The position numbers were made by a program, and so were the translations under genes. From the NCBI RefSeq assembly GCF_000744105.1, contig NZ_JQLH01000001.1, forward strand, positions 2,480,001-2,544,000: a DNA stretch of 64,000 nucleotides, in the 5' to 3' direction. Every line of letters starts with the position of its first letter. Position 1 is the first letter of the stretch. The notes under the pieces were generated by a model. That model was not told where the DNA came from, searched no databases, and saw only the letters and a program-made list of their open reading frames with translations. This DNA is from Maribacter forsetii DSM 18668 (GTDB taxonomy: Bacteria; Bacteroidota; Bacteroidia; Flavobacteriales; Flavobacteriaceae). Positions 18,641 through 28,967 of this stretch are shown piece after piece.

Positions 18641-18850
18641 ATTTTAAGGCCGCAAAAATAATGTATAAAACTGATGACTAAATCTTAAATAAGGTTAATT
18701 TATCTACAAATTATTCTTACAATAGATTGCGGTATTCACTCGTGAATTATTACATAAATTTTAACGTCAATTATTATTTAATTAACAACACCGTACAATT
18801 TAATGGTCGAAGTTTGATTCCATAACACAAACTAATTCAACCATTTACAT

Positions 18851-19933
18851 ATGATTAAAAATTACTTTAAAGTTATTTTCGCATGTTTGTTAGTTGTTTT
18901 TACTACAGCATGTTCAACCCAAATAGAAGAATTCGGTGAAAATTTTGACCGAGATAAAATGGACTTGTTTTTTTCAAGAATTGAAAAACAAAACTTAGGA
19001 ATGGGCAGTATATCCATTTTTAAAAATTGTAAAGAAGATTATCAATATTCATTTGGTTTTATTGACGTTGAAAATTCAATTGAGGCCAACGAAAATTCTA
19101 AATACAGAATAGCATCTGTTTCAAAAGCATTTACGGCCACCATGATCATACAGCTAGTTGAAGAAAGCAAATTGACTCTAGAAACTACAATAGAAAATTA
19201 CTTTCCAGAAATACCTAATGCCAAAATTATTACTATAGAACAATTATTGAATCATAGAAGCGGACTCTTCAATTTTACTGAGGGTGAATATGACCCAGAA
19301 GACCGAATACAACCCGCCTCTAGACAGAAACTTATAGAGATTTTCATTAAAAACGGTACTAATTTTAGTCCAAATGAGAAATTTGAATATTCCAATACCA
19401 ATTACCTTTTGCTATCATTTATAATTGAAGATATTGACGAGAAAACTTATGCTAGTTCATTTAAAGATAGATTGGCTACACCGTTAGGACTTACAAATAC
19501 TTATAATGGAGAAGAAATCAATGCTACAGACAATGAGGCATATTCTTATCAATTAGAAAGTGAAAATTGGGTCGCTTTGGTTGAAACTCATTATACCATT
19601 CTTCAAGGAACCGGCTCTTTGGTATCTACACCTAAAGGCGTAAATGCATTTTATAATGCTTTGTTTGACGGAAGGTTGGTCTCTGAAAGCTCCCTTAATA
19701 AAATGACAACGATGAATGATGGTTATGGCTTTGGTCTATTCACAATTCCGTTTTATAACAAAAGCGGATTTGGACATGATGGCAGGGTAGACGGTTATCA
19801 ATCTTTAAGTATCTACTTTCCGTCAGATGATGTAACCCTTACCTATTTGTCTAATGGTGTAAACATGGTGCCAAATGATATTGTAATTGGTGCCTTGAGT
19901 ATATATTCAGGCTTAGATTATGAATTACCTTAA
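18851..19933 (+). CDS. Class C beta-lactamase-like serine hydrolase lipoprotein
   Basis: The lipid attachment site is Cys21 (VFTTACST). The catalytic triad motifs of the beta-lactamase/PBP4-like family are present: Ser89-Val-Ser-Lys92 (ASVSKAF), Tyr180-Ser-Asn182 (FEYSNTNY) and His309-Asp-Gly311 (GFGHDGRVDG) in the K/H-T-G position. HRSGLFNF after the second region is also typical. It is probably an envelope-bound esterase or D-Ala-D-Ala peptidase; true beta-lactam hydrolysis is not implied. It is a single gene whose 3' end is 12 bp from the convergent SPOR-like gene. Confidence 0.88.
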   Translation: MIKNYFKVIFACLLVVFTTACSTQIEEFGENFDRDKMDLFFSRIEKQNLGMGSISIFKNCKEDYQYSFGFIDVENSIEANENSKYRIASVSKAFTATMIIQLVEESKLTLETTIENYFPEIPNAKIITIEQLLNHRSGLFNFTEGEYDPEDRIQPASRQKLIEIFIKNGTNFSPNEKFEYSNTNYLLLSFIIEDIDEKTYASSFKDRLATPLGLTNTYNGEEINATDNEAYSYQLESENWVALVETHYTILQGTGSLVSTPKGVNAFYNALFDGRLVSESSLNKMTTMNDGYGFGLFTIPFYNKSGFGHDGRVDGYQSLSIYFPSDDVTLTYLSNGVNMVPNDIVIGALSIYSGLDYELP

Positions 19934-19945
19934 GGTTTTAAGAAC

Positions 19946-20695
19946 TTATCTCCTTTTAACCCATGAATCAATACCGAATGCTTTATTTAATTCTGATATA
20001 AGTTGCTTCTTTTTTGATTCATCCTCGCAATCAACAGGTACGCTTATGTAAGTTAAACCTTTAGGGTATGCGCCTTGTGCATGAGTATATCCTAAGGCAT
20101 TTAGTTTTTTAATAATCGCAGCTATGTTGTTCTGATCTTTAAAAACACCTACCATAGCCATACAGTTTAATTCTGAAGTTGTATTAGCTACTGATGCTGT
20201 TTTTGAACTCTCTGTTAATACATCTTCTTTTTCTACAACTGGTTCTTTAATTTCTTTTGACTCAACACCTGTAGTTACAGTGTCTACCATTGATTTTACA
20301 GATTCGGTCGACAATGTATTTTCTGGTTTATCTACTATTTCTTGCTTAACAACCGAGTCTATTTTATCATCTACTAAATCAGCCTCAGTAAGTGTCGTAT
20401 CAGAAATGATAATTGCAATTTTCTTATTAGGGTCAATTGCATCTTTTGCAGGTATTGTCACCGGCACATAAGTTTCTGAATTTGTATATACATACTCTCG
20501 ATCTTCTGAATGATAAGAAGTGGGTAATTGTCCTTTTTCCGTTGTTTCCAAATCAGGAGTAGCCTCTGTTATTTCATTCTCATTATTAAACATATACATG
20601 TAGATGAAAATAGAGAATAGGGCTATTACGGCAATGGCAATTGCAAAGTCCCATCTACCTTGTTTAGTACTAAAAATATCTTTATCGGGGGTCAT
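19946..20695 (-). CDS. Single-pass membrane protein with C-terminal SPOR-like domain
   Basis: A short cytoplasmic start is followed by one membrane helix at about residues 16-34 (WDFAIAIAVIALFSIFIYMYMF). A long Thr/Glu/Asp/Val-rich region (about 40-170) looks disordered. The last 75 residues (MAMVGVFKDQNNIAAIIKKLNALGYTHAQGA ... ELNKAFGIDSWVKRR) match the SPOR pattern of binding bare peptidoglycan strands. A link to cell division or wall remodelling is likely but not shown. It lies downstream of the response regulator on the same strand. Confidence 0.7.
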   Translation of the reverse strand: MTPDKDIFSTKQGRWDFAIAIAVIALFSIFIYMYMFNNENEITEATPDLETTEKGQLPTSYHSEDREYVYTNSETYVPVTIPAKDAIDPNKKIAIIISDTTLTEADLVDDKIDSVVKQEIVDKPENTLSTESVKSMVDTVTTGVESKEIKEPVVEKEDVLTESSKTASVANTTSELNCMAMVGVFKDQNNIAAIIKKLNALGYTHAQGAYPKGLTYISVPVDCEDESKKKQLISELNKAFGIDSWVKRR

Positions 20696-20817
20696 GGTTA
20701 TATGTATGTTTTGAGATACAAGAATTTACTAAAAAAGTAAATATAACCAATCTAAATATTATGTATGCCAATAAGATGCTATTACCATCCTTAATTATTG
20801 GTAAGAAAATTATGAGT

Positions 20818-21192
20818 TCAACTTACTTTTTTACCATACATGTGATAGTAAACTGAATCTATAGCATGGTGTATATCTGTTTTGGTAAATGGTTTGGTAA
20901 TAAAATCTATGCAGCCAAGCTCTCTTGCCACTTCTTCAAATTCTTGTTTAGTAGAAGTTGAAATAAAAGGCAACCTATTACTGAACATTTCTAAGAACGA
21001 AAGCCCGTTCATTCCTGGCATTTCTATATCCGAAATAACAAATTGTGGTTTGTTTATCTGTATATGTACCCAGGCATCATATGAGTCTTCAAAGATTGTT
21101 ACCTTACCAACCAACGGATGCGTTTTGGCAAGCTTTTCTGCTAATGACAACCAGAGGTGAGAGTCATCTACAATTACTAATTCGAGTTTCAT
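20818..21192 (-). CDS. Single-domain response regulator (CheY-like receiver)
   Basis: At 124 residues this is a receiver domain only, with no output domain. The acidic pocket Asp9-Asp10, the phospho-acceptor Asp55 (FVISDIEMPGMNG), Ser79/Thr80 and the conserved Lys100 (ITKPF) are all present. It presumably signals through protein contacts. The TPR histidine kinase gene just upstream on the same strand (212 bp away) is the natural partner. Confidence 0.92.
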   Translation of the reverse strand: MKLELVIVDDSHLWLSLAEKLAKTHPLVGKVTIFEDSYDAWVHIQINKPQFVISDIEMPGMNGLSFLEMFSNRLPFISTSTKQEFEEVARELGCIDFITKPFTKTDIHHAIDSVYYHMYGKKVS

Positions 21193-21404
21193 TAATCTGA
21201 GTTTGAGGTTTGAGAGACGAAAAGTACCCCATTGTCTGAAAATGAAAAATTAATTCTGTTGAAAGGTGAGAAAGTGTCTTTATATGTTAATTTCCCATCT
21301 AAAACACTAAATTTAATTCGGAATTTTAAAAGTAAATATTTCCCTATTTATAAAGCCAAGCTCTCTAAATTTGTGCATTTATTTTAGCGCTATAGCAACT
21401 ATAG

Positions 21405-23468
21405 TTAAGATGCTATTTTTAAATTATCCATTTTTTTTGATATGGTAAAAAATATTGAAGTTCCTTTATTTGGTTCACTTGCTACCCATAATCTACCACC
21501 ATTACTTTCTACCATATCTTTACATATAGACAATCCTAAACCAGTGCCTTTCTCATTATTAGTACCAAAAGTTGATTTAATATGCTTTTTTTGAAAAAGC
21601 ATTTCTTGTGTTTCTTTATCCATACCAACGCCATCATCTGCAACTTCTATTTGTAATTCATCTTCCTTCTCTGTAACGCTAATGACTATCTTACCCTGCT
21701 TATTTGTATATTTTATAGCGTTACTAATTAAATTTCTGACTATAATAATAACATGGTTGGCGTCACTATAACTAATGGTTTTCTCTGGAATATTATTTAA
21801 GATATCAATTTCTTTCTTTTCTGCCAAGGGAGTTAAAATTGAAACTGTATTCTTTACAATTTTACAAACCTTAATATTAGAACGATCTAATACGATGCCT
21901 TTCATTTGTGTTTTTGCCCATATTAATAAATTATTCAACATTTCAGAAATTCCTTGAATATCCCTTAAAGCTTGTGGAAAAAAAGTATTATAATCTTCTT
22001 TGCTAATAGTCTCATTAGAGGTCATTTTCATAAGCGTGTAAAAAGAATTTATAGGTCCCTTTAAATCATGGGCAATAATAGAGAATAGTTTATCTTTTGT
22101 TTTATTGGATTCTTCTAGTTGTGCCTCATGCATTAGTAAAGCATCTTGTTTTTCCTGTAGCTTTTTATTGTATTTTTTTTGGAGTTTTCCTGTTCTATAT
22201 AACAAAACAAGAAATAAGGAAACGATTGCAAGTGCCGCAATTGCCAAGTAGACATATTTCTTTTGTTCAGCAATAGCTTTTTCTTGATTCGCAATTAATT
22301 GTCGCTTTTCATTCTCATACTTTGTTTTACTACGTAAAATTCCAAGTCCTTTTTTAAACTTCTCTGTTGAACTTTTTTCGTATAAATCCATATAAGTAGA
22401 TTGATACTTATATGCTAATTCATCTTCACCTTTAAGATGGTAAACTTTAGATAATATTAAATTTGACTTTTTAATAGATCCTGCAATTTGTTGCTCTGTG
22501 GAAATAGCTAAACCTTTTAACCCATACTCCTCTGCTTTCTCTATATTGTTCATTTCTAAATAACACTCTGCCAGACCATTGTATACAAGTGTATACCCGA
22601 AACTAAAATCTATTTCATCACATAATTTTTCTGATTCTAAATAATAACCCAGGGCTTCTTTATATTTTTCTTGTTCCAATGCAATAGACCCTTTTTGTTC
22701 AAAAGCATGGGACATCCAATCTATACTTTTTTGTTTTTTAAAAAATTCTAAACTCTGATTTACCATTCTTTCAGCCTCTTCAAAATCACCTGCATCAGCA
22801 TATATAGTTGCCATATTAATTAGGGTATAAGCCAGTACTTCTTCATTTGCCAATTCTGTACTAAGATTTTTTGCTTTTCCCAGAAATGTTAAGGCAGTTT
22901 CATTATCACCATTAGAACTATACAAATTGGCTATATTGACATTGATACCGATTATTCTATCCACATCATTAATTTCTGTGGCAACAGCTAATGCTTCTAG
23001 AAATTTAGTTAGGGCTTTATCTTCTTCTCCTTGTAACCAATAATCTAGACCCATATTATTCAAAGCTTTTAACTTTGGCTTATTAAGATAATAGGAATTA
23101 GCTAAATCTAAGGCCTTAGTATTATACTCATGAGCTTTTTCTATTTTGCCCTCTTCAAAATATAAATACCCATAGGTAGATAGCGCGGTACTTTCACCTG
23201 CTTTATATTGCATTTCTAAGCTTAGATCATATCCTTCTTTAAGCAAAATAGAAGCACTGTCAGCATTTGATCTAATTTTTAATTTTGCTAATTCTAAAAC
23301 TAAGTCGATATATTCTTCATTCTGTTCGTTAAAACCCGTAGAAGATTTTAATTCTTCAATTTTTCTTAAGGTATTTTGCTCTGATTGAGCCAATATTGAG
23401 ACAATACTGAAAAGCATCAAAAAAACTGAAACATAGAAATGGCTAGTTGTATAAAATACCTTTTTCAT
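21405..23468 (-). CDS. TPR-repeat sensor histidine kinase
   Basis: A signal peptide (1-27) leads to a periplasmic sensor region of tetratricopeptide repeats (about 50-370, for example ALNNMGLDYWLQGEEDKAL and ATIYADAGDFEEAERMV). A single membrane helix at about 404-424 and a coiled coil (427-460) follow. The kinase core has the H box with His467 (IIAHDLKGPINSF), the N box with Asn583 (NLISNAIKY) and the G boxes DDGVGM (611-616) and GTGLGL (641-646). All catalytic residues are intact. The layout is that of the flavobacterial TPR kinases with the sensor facing the periplasm. The signal is unknown. The receiver at 20818-21192 is the likely target. Confidence 0.93.
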   Translation of the reverse strand: MKKVFYTTSHFYVSVFLMLFSIVSILAQSEQNTLRKIEELKSSTGFNEQNEEYIDLVLELAKLKIRSNADSASILLKEGYDLSLEMQYKAGESTALSTYGYLYFEEGKIEKAHEYNTKALDLANSYYLNKPKLKALNNMGLDYWLQGEEDKALTKFLEALAVATEINDVDRIIGINVNIANLYSSNGDNETALTFLGKAKNLSTELANEEVLAYTLINMATIYADAGDFEEAERMVNQSLEFFKKQKSIDWMSHAFEQKGSIALEQEKYKEALGYYLESEKLCDEIDFSFGYTLVYNGLAECYLEMNNIEKAEEYGLKGLAISTEQQIAGSIKKSNLILSKVYHLKGEDELAYKYQSTYMDLYEKSSTEKFKKGLGILRSKTKYENEKRQLIANQEKAIAEQKKYVYLAIAALAIVSLFLVLLYRTGKLQKKYNKKLQEKQDALLMHEAQLEESNKTKDKLFSIIAHDLKGPINSFYTLMKMTSNETISKEDYNTFFPQALRDIQGISEMLNNLLIWAKTQMKGIVLDRSNIKVCKIVKNTVSILTPLAEKKEIDILNNIPEKTISYSDANHVIIIVRNLISNAIKYTNKQGKIVISVTEKEDELQIEVADDGVGMDKETQEMLFQKKHIKSTFGTNNEKGTGLGLSICKDMVESNGGRLWVASEPNKGTSIFFTISKKMDNLKIAS

Positions 23469-23681
23469 TATTTATTTTTCAAAAAAGATACTACACATTA
23501 ATTACATAAAAATATTAATGTTGCAAAACATCATTAATTGTAGGTAAATTCATACAAATTGTATTTATTAAAATTCAGTATCGTTGAAAAGTAGGGGCAA
23601 AGGGAAAAATTAAAAAGTAAATTTCTTTACAAGGTCATCAATTTTAAAACAAGCGAGAATTATAATTATACGCAGTCACCA

Positions 23682-25022
23682 TCATAGTTTTCTAAGATTA
23701 AAAATTCCTATTAATCCAATAACAAGAGTTATTAAAAATGTTGGCAATAATAACTTTAACCAACTAAATTCACGATTTACATGATAAAATTTAACATCGT
23801 GCTTTGTCCAGTCTACTGAACTCTCTGATTTTTCACTGAAAATTTTGTCATAGAAGCCCAATCTTAGATTTTCATGAAATTTAGTCAATGCATCTAAAAA
23901 ACCTAAATGGCTTATCATATCTGTGCCAGCCAGGTTGTTCATACTTAATTGTGCATGCATAGTTGGTATAAAAAGTGCTACTTTTTCACTCACCATATTG
24001 CGCTGTATAATTTTATCTTTCATTTCTTTACTTGTTTTTTTTGCAGCCATATCTCCCATATGTTGCATGCCATAATACCAGATCCAGCTAAATCTATCTT
24101 GTGGTACTTCATAATTTACATATTGCGGGTAGGCTCCTATAAATCCATTCATGGTAACATCCTTTTCCATATCCCATTTTTCATGGTAACCATCTCTTTG
24201 CTCTACCATGGCGTCTAAAGCTTCGGGCACTTGGTAGGCATTTATAACATAGTTGTTGACCAACGCCGGAATCAATATGGTCAGTACCACCCAAATGGAA
24301 ATTAATGCCAAAGCATTAAAACTTGAATTCTTTAAAAAGGATACGATCCAAAAACATAAGGCACTCCAGAACATCACATACAAAACGCTCTGAATAAAAA
24401 TTGCCCAGAAATTGGCGTTCACCGGAATTTGTAGCATAGCACTTGCCAAAAACATCAAAAAAATTAAAACAGCGAATACAAAGAGTATTCTCACCAGTAG
24501 TTTTTTGAATAAAAACTTTGCTTTTCCAGAGGTTTGAGCAGCCAATATTCGCCATGTTCCCAATTCTTTTTCTTCTGAATACAAATTGAAAGTCATGGCT
24601 ATCAATACCAACGGAAACAAATAAATGATAACAAAGCCTAGATCAAGGTTGCCGGACATTAGTAATGACGGGTTCTCAAAATCGGTGTCATATTTTTGTG
24701 CTTCCAAGCCTCTAATGGTCACCGCTTGCAATAGCGGATTTACATCACTCTGCCCTATGGAAATTGCGTTTATATTTTGAGGTTTCTTAATGAGCGTAAA
24801 ACGTAGGTAATATAAAAGCAAGCTTAAGTCTTCACTATGGTATTCCACGTTCTTTTTAATGCTTTCTTCTTGAAATACCTGTGCTGCAGCAATTGTCTTT
24901 TCCTGCTTTACCAAATATTGCTTTCCGATCAAGATGCTTATCACCCCAACGGTTAACAACAATATCAGACTAACCAAGAAAATTTTCGTCCTAAAAAATG
25001 ATTTAAATAATAAACTATACAT
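23682..25022 (-). CDS. ABC-2-type transporter permease (DUF3526 family)
   Basis: This inner-membrane permease of 446 residues has an N-terminal helix (IFLVSLILLLTVGVISILIG) and a large periplasmic loop. It also has a group of helices at about 130-260 (including LGFVIIYLFPLVLIAMTFNLYSEEKELGTWRILAAQ) and a last helix (LPTFLITLVIGLIGIFNL). SEEKELGTWRIL is the conserved coupling region of ABC-2 permeases. It starts directly at the stop codon of the sister permease, so the two are co-translated and probably form a heterodimer with the ATPase at 28968. The substrate is unknown. Confidence 0.85.
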   Translation of the reverse strand: MYSLLFKSFFRTKIFLVSLILLLTVGVISILIGKQYLVKQEKTIAAAQVFQEESIKKNVEYHSEDLSLLLYYLRFTLIKKPQNINAISIGQSDVNPLLQAVTIRGLEAQKYDTDFENPSLLMSGNLDLGFVIIYLFPLVLIAMTFNLYSEEKELGTWRILAAQTSGKAKFLFKKLLVRILFVFAVLIFLMFLASAMLQIPVNANFWAIFIQSVLYVMFWSALCFWIVSFLKNSSFNALALISIWVVLTILIPALVNNYVINAYQVPEALDAMVEQRDGYHEKWDMEKDVTMNGFIGAYPQYVNYEVPQDRFSWIWYYGMQHMGDMAAKKTSKEMKDKIIQRNMVSEKVALFIPTMHAQLSMNNLAGTDMISHLGFLDALTKFHENLRLGFYDKIFSEKSESSVDWTKHDVKFYHVNREFSWLKLLLPTFLITLVIGLIGIFNLRKL

Positions 25023-26462
25023 CTATATGGCTTTTAGGTTAGTGGATAATCTTAATAGTCCGAAAATGGAGAGAACGCCCCAAAGCACTAATGCCAATAA
25101 GGATATAAGCTCATTTTTAAAGACATCTGAAATGTTTAAAAAATGATACTCAAACGGAGGAAATTCTTTCCAATAATCACTGGATATAGTATTTGGTCCT
25201 TCTTTTCCTTTATTCGGAATTAAATCCACCTGCAATTGGTTCATTTCTTGCGCCAGCTTAAAACGATACGCTTCTGCCTTATCCTTAAAATGAAGGAAAG
25301 ATTGAAAATCTGTACCCGAGAAAGCCATTGATAAGTTCTTGATTGCCGTATACGGATTTACAAATGCAGAATAGCGCTCTAGGTTATTCTGCTTTCCATA
25401 CACTTCATACAAATCCTCCTGATGCTTTAAATATATTTTAGTGCTCATTGCTTCACCTTGAGACATCACAAAACCACCATAATTAAAAGGAAGGTCTTCA
25501 ACATTTTCTACGTTATGGACACGTAATACGGAATCTCTCATGGCTTTGAAATGCGGATCATTAGGGTCATGACTATCTCCAATCTCAGCCAAATCGTGTT
25601 CCACTGCTGTTTCCATTTCTATTTTAGAAGGAGTAGGGTAAAGGTAGAACCCCATTGCTTGTAATGATTTTGGAACAATGATCACAAAAAGCAACCAGAT
25701 GCCCAATAGTTTTACCAGTGCTCCTTTGGCTGTAGCACTAAAAGCCGAAACCAGAATGGTAATTGCACTCAAAATACCGAAAAACAGTAGATAAGCTACT
25801 AACAGTACAACATATCTTAATAGACTATCGGTATGCATGCTATCGTGCGACTCAATCAAAACAAAAAACAGAAGTACCAGAAATATAGCGCTTAGAAAAA
25901 CAAGCGATAGACTCCATAAGCCCAGCCATTTTCCGAATACAATTTCTTTACGCGTTATACCTTGCCCAATCAACAGCTTTAAGGTGCCATTTTCACGCTC
26001 TCTGGCAATGGTAGCAAATCCTAAATAGAATATTAAAAGTGGTACGATTACTTTTAATAACATTGCCAGACTCACTTCGCCAAAACGTAACAAACCGGTA
26101 GACATACTGGCTTCTGAAAAATTGACGGTATTTTGTTTGTGAGCTTCCAAGAAAACGGCATTGCCCACAAAGTTTTCCATTCCCATATCAAACACACTTA
26201 ACACGTGTTTTAATCTTAGGGCAAAAGAGCCATAGTGCGCCATACGGTGCGGATGTTTATCTGGATTGTTCTCCCAACTTTCTTCTACTTCATCTTGAAT
26301 TTCATCTCGCGTAAAATTCTGGTCATGGTAATTCTCCCAACCACTATACGCGGAAAAAAGAAGTAGGCATAGCATTAAGGCAGAAGCAATCAACATGACC
26401 TTGGATCTAAAGGCATCTTGCCATAATTGACGAGCCAATAATTGAATTACATTTTTCCTCAT
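25023..26462 (-). CDS. ABC-2-type transporter permease (DUF3526 family)
   Basis: The 479-residue sister of the next gene has the same layout: an N-terminal helix (VMLIASALMLCLLLFSAYSG), a periplasmic loop with His-containing segments (NNPDKHPHRMAHYGSFALRLKH), and a helix group carrying the ABC-2 hallmark ATIARERENGTLKLLIGQGITRKEI. C-terminal helices follow. With the ATPase and the TonB receptor upstream it forms a four-gene operon. In Bacteroidota such TonB receptor plus ABC-2 sets are widespread and mostly uncharacterised. Nearness to the zinc island suggests metal-related transport, as inference only. Confidence 0.85.
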   Translation of the reverse strand: MRKNVIQLLARQLWQDAFRSKVMLIASALMLCLLLFSAYSGWENYHDQNFTRDEIQDEVEESWENNPDKHPHRMAHYGSFALRLKHVLSVFDMGMENFVGNAVFLEAHKQNTVNFSEASMSTGLLRFGEVSLAMLLKVIVPLLIFYLGFATIARERENGTLKLLIGQGITRKEIVFGKWLGLWSLSLVFLSAIFLVLLFFVLIESHDSMHTDSLLRYVVLLVAYLLFFGILSAITILVSAFSATAKGALVKLLGIWLLFVIIVPKSLQAMGFYLYPTPSKIEMETAVEHDLAEIGDSHDPNDPHFKAMRDSVLRVHNVENVEDLPFNYGGFVMSQGEAMSTKIYLKHQEDLYEVYGKQNNLERYSAFVNPYTAIKNLSMAFSGTDFQSFLHFKDKAEAYRFKLAQEMNQLQVDLIPNKGKEGPNTISSDYWKEFPPFEYHFLNISDVFKNELISLLALVLWGVLSIFGLLRLSTNLKAI

Positions 26463-26464
26463 TC

Positions 26465-28960
26465 TTAAAACTTATACGTTGCGTTCAACAATACATTTCT
26501 TGGTGCGCCAGGTCCTAATCTTGATGGGTTTAGACCTCCTAACCAATACGTTTCATCAAATAAATTATTTAGCTTAAGGGTTAATTACATACCGGTATTA
26601 TTAGGCTTGTAATATACCGCTGCATCAAATACGGTATAGGAAGGTAATAATAGTCTATCTGTGTCGTACGTAGGGTTGTACCACGTATATCGTTCATCCA
26701 TAAATTGAGCACCCAAACCGAAGCCGATACCTTTTAAGGTTTCATTTGTAAAATCATATCTCCCCCAAATATTCGCATTGTGTTTTGGAGCGCCTCCTAT
26801 AGGTTCACCAATAAACTCTTCTATGGCATCTTCTACAATTTCAGCATCTGCAAAACCGTAAGATGCGGTAAGCTGAAAGTTAGATGATATATACCCAGAT
26901 ACATCCATCTCAAAACCTCTACTTCTTTGTTCACCTCTTGTAGTTAAATTGTCCAAATCATAGGTGTCACCTAAAAGGATATTTTTTTGAGTAATGTTAA
27001 AGATAGCTAGGTTGGCAAATATTTTCCCGTTCAAAAATTCTCCTTTTGCTCCAAACTCTGTTAAACTACTTTCAAGGGGATCAAATCTGCTTGGTGATGT
27101 GGACCAAAAGAAACCTTCTGCCGTTGGCGATAATGAAACAGTATTAGTGTGTGGCTGAAAACCTTCTAAATACGTAGCGTATGCACTAACCGTGTTGGTA
27201 ACTTCATAGGTAAGACCAAACCTAGGTACAATAGCATCATTTGTAAACTCTTGCTCATCGCCTTCATAATCAAAAATATCAGTAAAACGCTCATATCGTA
27301 AGTTTACCAAAGCTGAAAACTTACCTACTTTAAACTGGTTTTGAATATAAAAACCATTTGAGGTATTCAGGTTAGCAGGAATACTCAATTCTGCCAGATT
27401 ATATGCATTTGTATTTCTAGCACCATTAAATGGGTCTGCTAAGTTAAAATGAGGTACTGCGGGTACAGGCATAGTTACACCATCTACCACCATTTGCTGA
27501 AAATTGGCTGCATTTGCAGGGTCATAGTTAGACTGACCACCATCTACTGTCAAGTACCTTCTGGCACGAAGAAATCCGGCTCCAATTTTTCTTTCCCAAC
27601 GTGTAGCATCATAACCAACTAAAATTTTGTTGGTAATCTTCTCCGTTTCTATGTCGTACGTAAAGTAAGTGCTAAAGTTATCGGTTTCCCAATATTGTTG
27701 TCTTTCATCATATCGCATTCTAGCCAAGGTAGGAATCACATTTCCATCGATATCCACAGCTGTACCATCAACTCTATGTTCGGCTAAATCCTCATCCCAA
27801 GTTTGTTTCATGAACTGGGCATTGAAACCTAAGTTATCGGTTAACTTTTTACTGAAATTAGTCATAAAAATGAACTCTTTGTTTTTGTAATGATCGCTTG
27901 AAGCACCTACATTCATGGTAATTGGCGTACTATTAATATCGTAATCACCATTAATAGCTCCAAAAATAGGCTGACCTCTATCTAAATTACCCACGGCATC
28001 ACTGTAGATTAATTCTACGTTTAAAGATGTGGTTTCATTTGGAATATAGCTTAAGGAAGGCGAAAACAAAATGGCATTGTTGTTTACGACATCTCTAAAT
28101 GAATCTGCCTCTTGTATTGCGGCATTAAAACGATATAAAAGCGTTTTAGATTCGTTTAAAGGACCGGTAAAATCTGCTGTAGCTCTTATGGTTCCAAAAC
28201 TACCTGTGGTCAAAGAAACTTCACTACGTTTTTCTGTTAATGGTTTTTTAGTTACCATGTTTACCGTACCACCTGGATCAGCACTTGAGAACGTTACCGA
28301 TGATGGGCCCTTTATAACTTCAACTCGTTCTAAGTGGGAGGTAATAGGCTGTAGAAAGTAATATTGGCGAGTACGCATTCCGTTCAATACCTGCCCATCA
28401 TCTGCCTGCGTAATACCACGAATGTTATAATGATTGTATAAACCCGTTACCGATACATTACTTACCGTTTTTACGGCATCAGGAACTTGAAAAGCAAGTC
28501 GGTCTGCAATTAACTCCTTTGTTACCGACGTTATCGCTTGCGGCAATTCTTTATTGGCAATTGCCACTTTGGTAGCCGAAAATGAATAATCGCTATTATA
28601 ATCTGTTCTTGCTCTACCAATGACTTCTACAGACTGTAATTGCTCTACACTCTCTTGAAGGTTGATGGTGCCCAAATCATAATCGGTAAATTGGTTGAAT
28701 GATTTATTAAAACTTTGGCTTTGCATACCTATGTAGCTTACCGAAATCTGATAGTTTCCGGTTTCGGAAAGGTCAAAGTTAAATTTACCATCGTCTCCAG
28801 TTACAGTACCTCCTTTTTTAGAAGTATTCTCAAGATTATATGAAATAGTAGCTCCAAAAATGGGAGATCCGTCATTATCCAAAATTTTTCCGCTTACAGC
28901 AATTTGTGCTAATGTAATGTTACAAACAAGTAAAGCTAGTATGGTTATATAGTGTTTCAT
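26465..28960 (-). pseudogene. TonB-dependent siderophore-type receptor with premature in-frame stop
   Basis: The translated part (stop at 26587-26585) has 791 residues: signal peptide (MKHYITILALLVCNITLA), carboxypeptidase-like regulatory domain (VSGKILDNDGSPIFGATISY), plug (LPQAITSVTKELIADR, GPSSVTFSSADPGGTVNMVTKKP) and most of the barrel. After the stop the same frame continues for 39 codons. It encodes a perfect receptor end, with LTLKLNNLFDETYW, GPGAPRNVLLNATYKF and a normal stop at 26467-26465. The stop reads TAA where CAA (Gln) would restore MQLTLKLNNLFDE. One C-to-T change therefore removes the last strands and the terminal Phe needed for barrel assembly. It is either a recent inactivation or a sequencing error. 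It lies 7 bp after the ATPase gene. Confidence 0.8.
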
Positions 28961-28967
28961 GTTTTAG

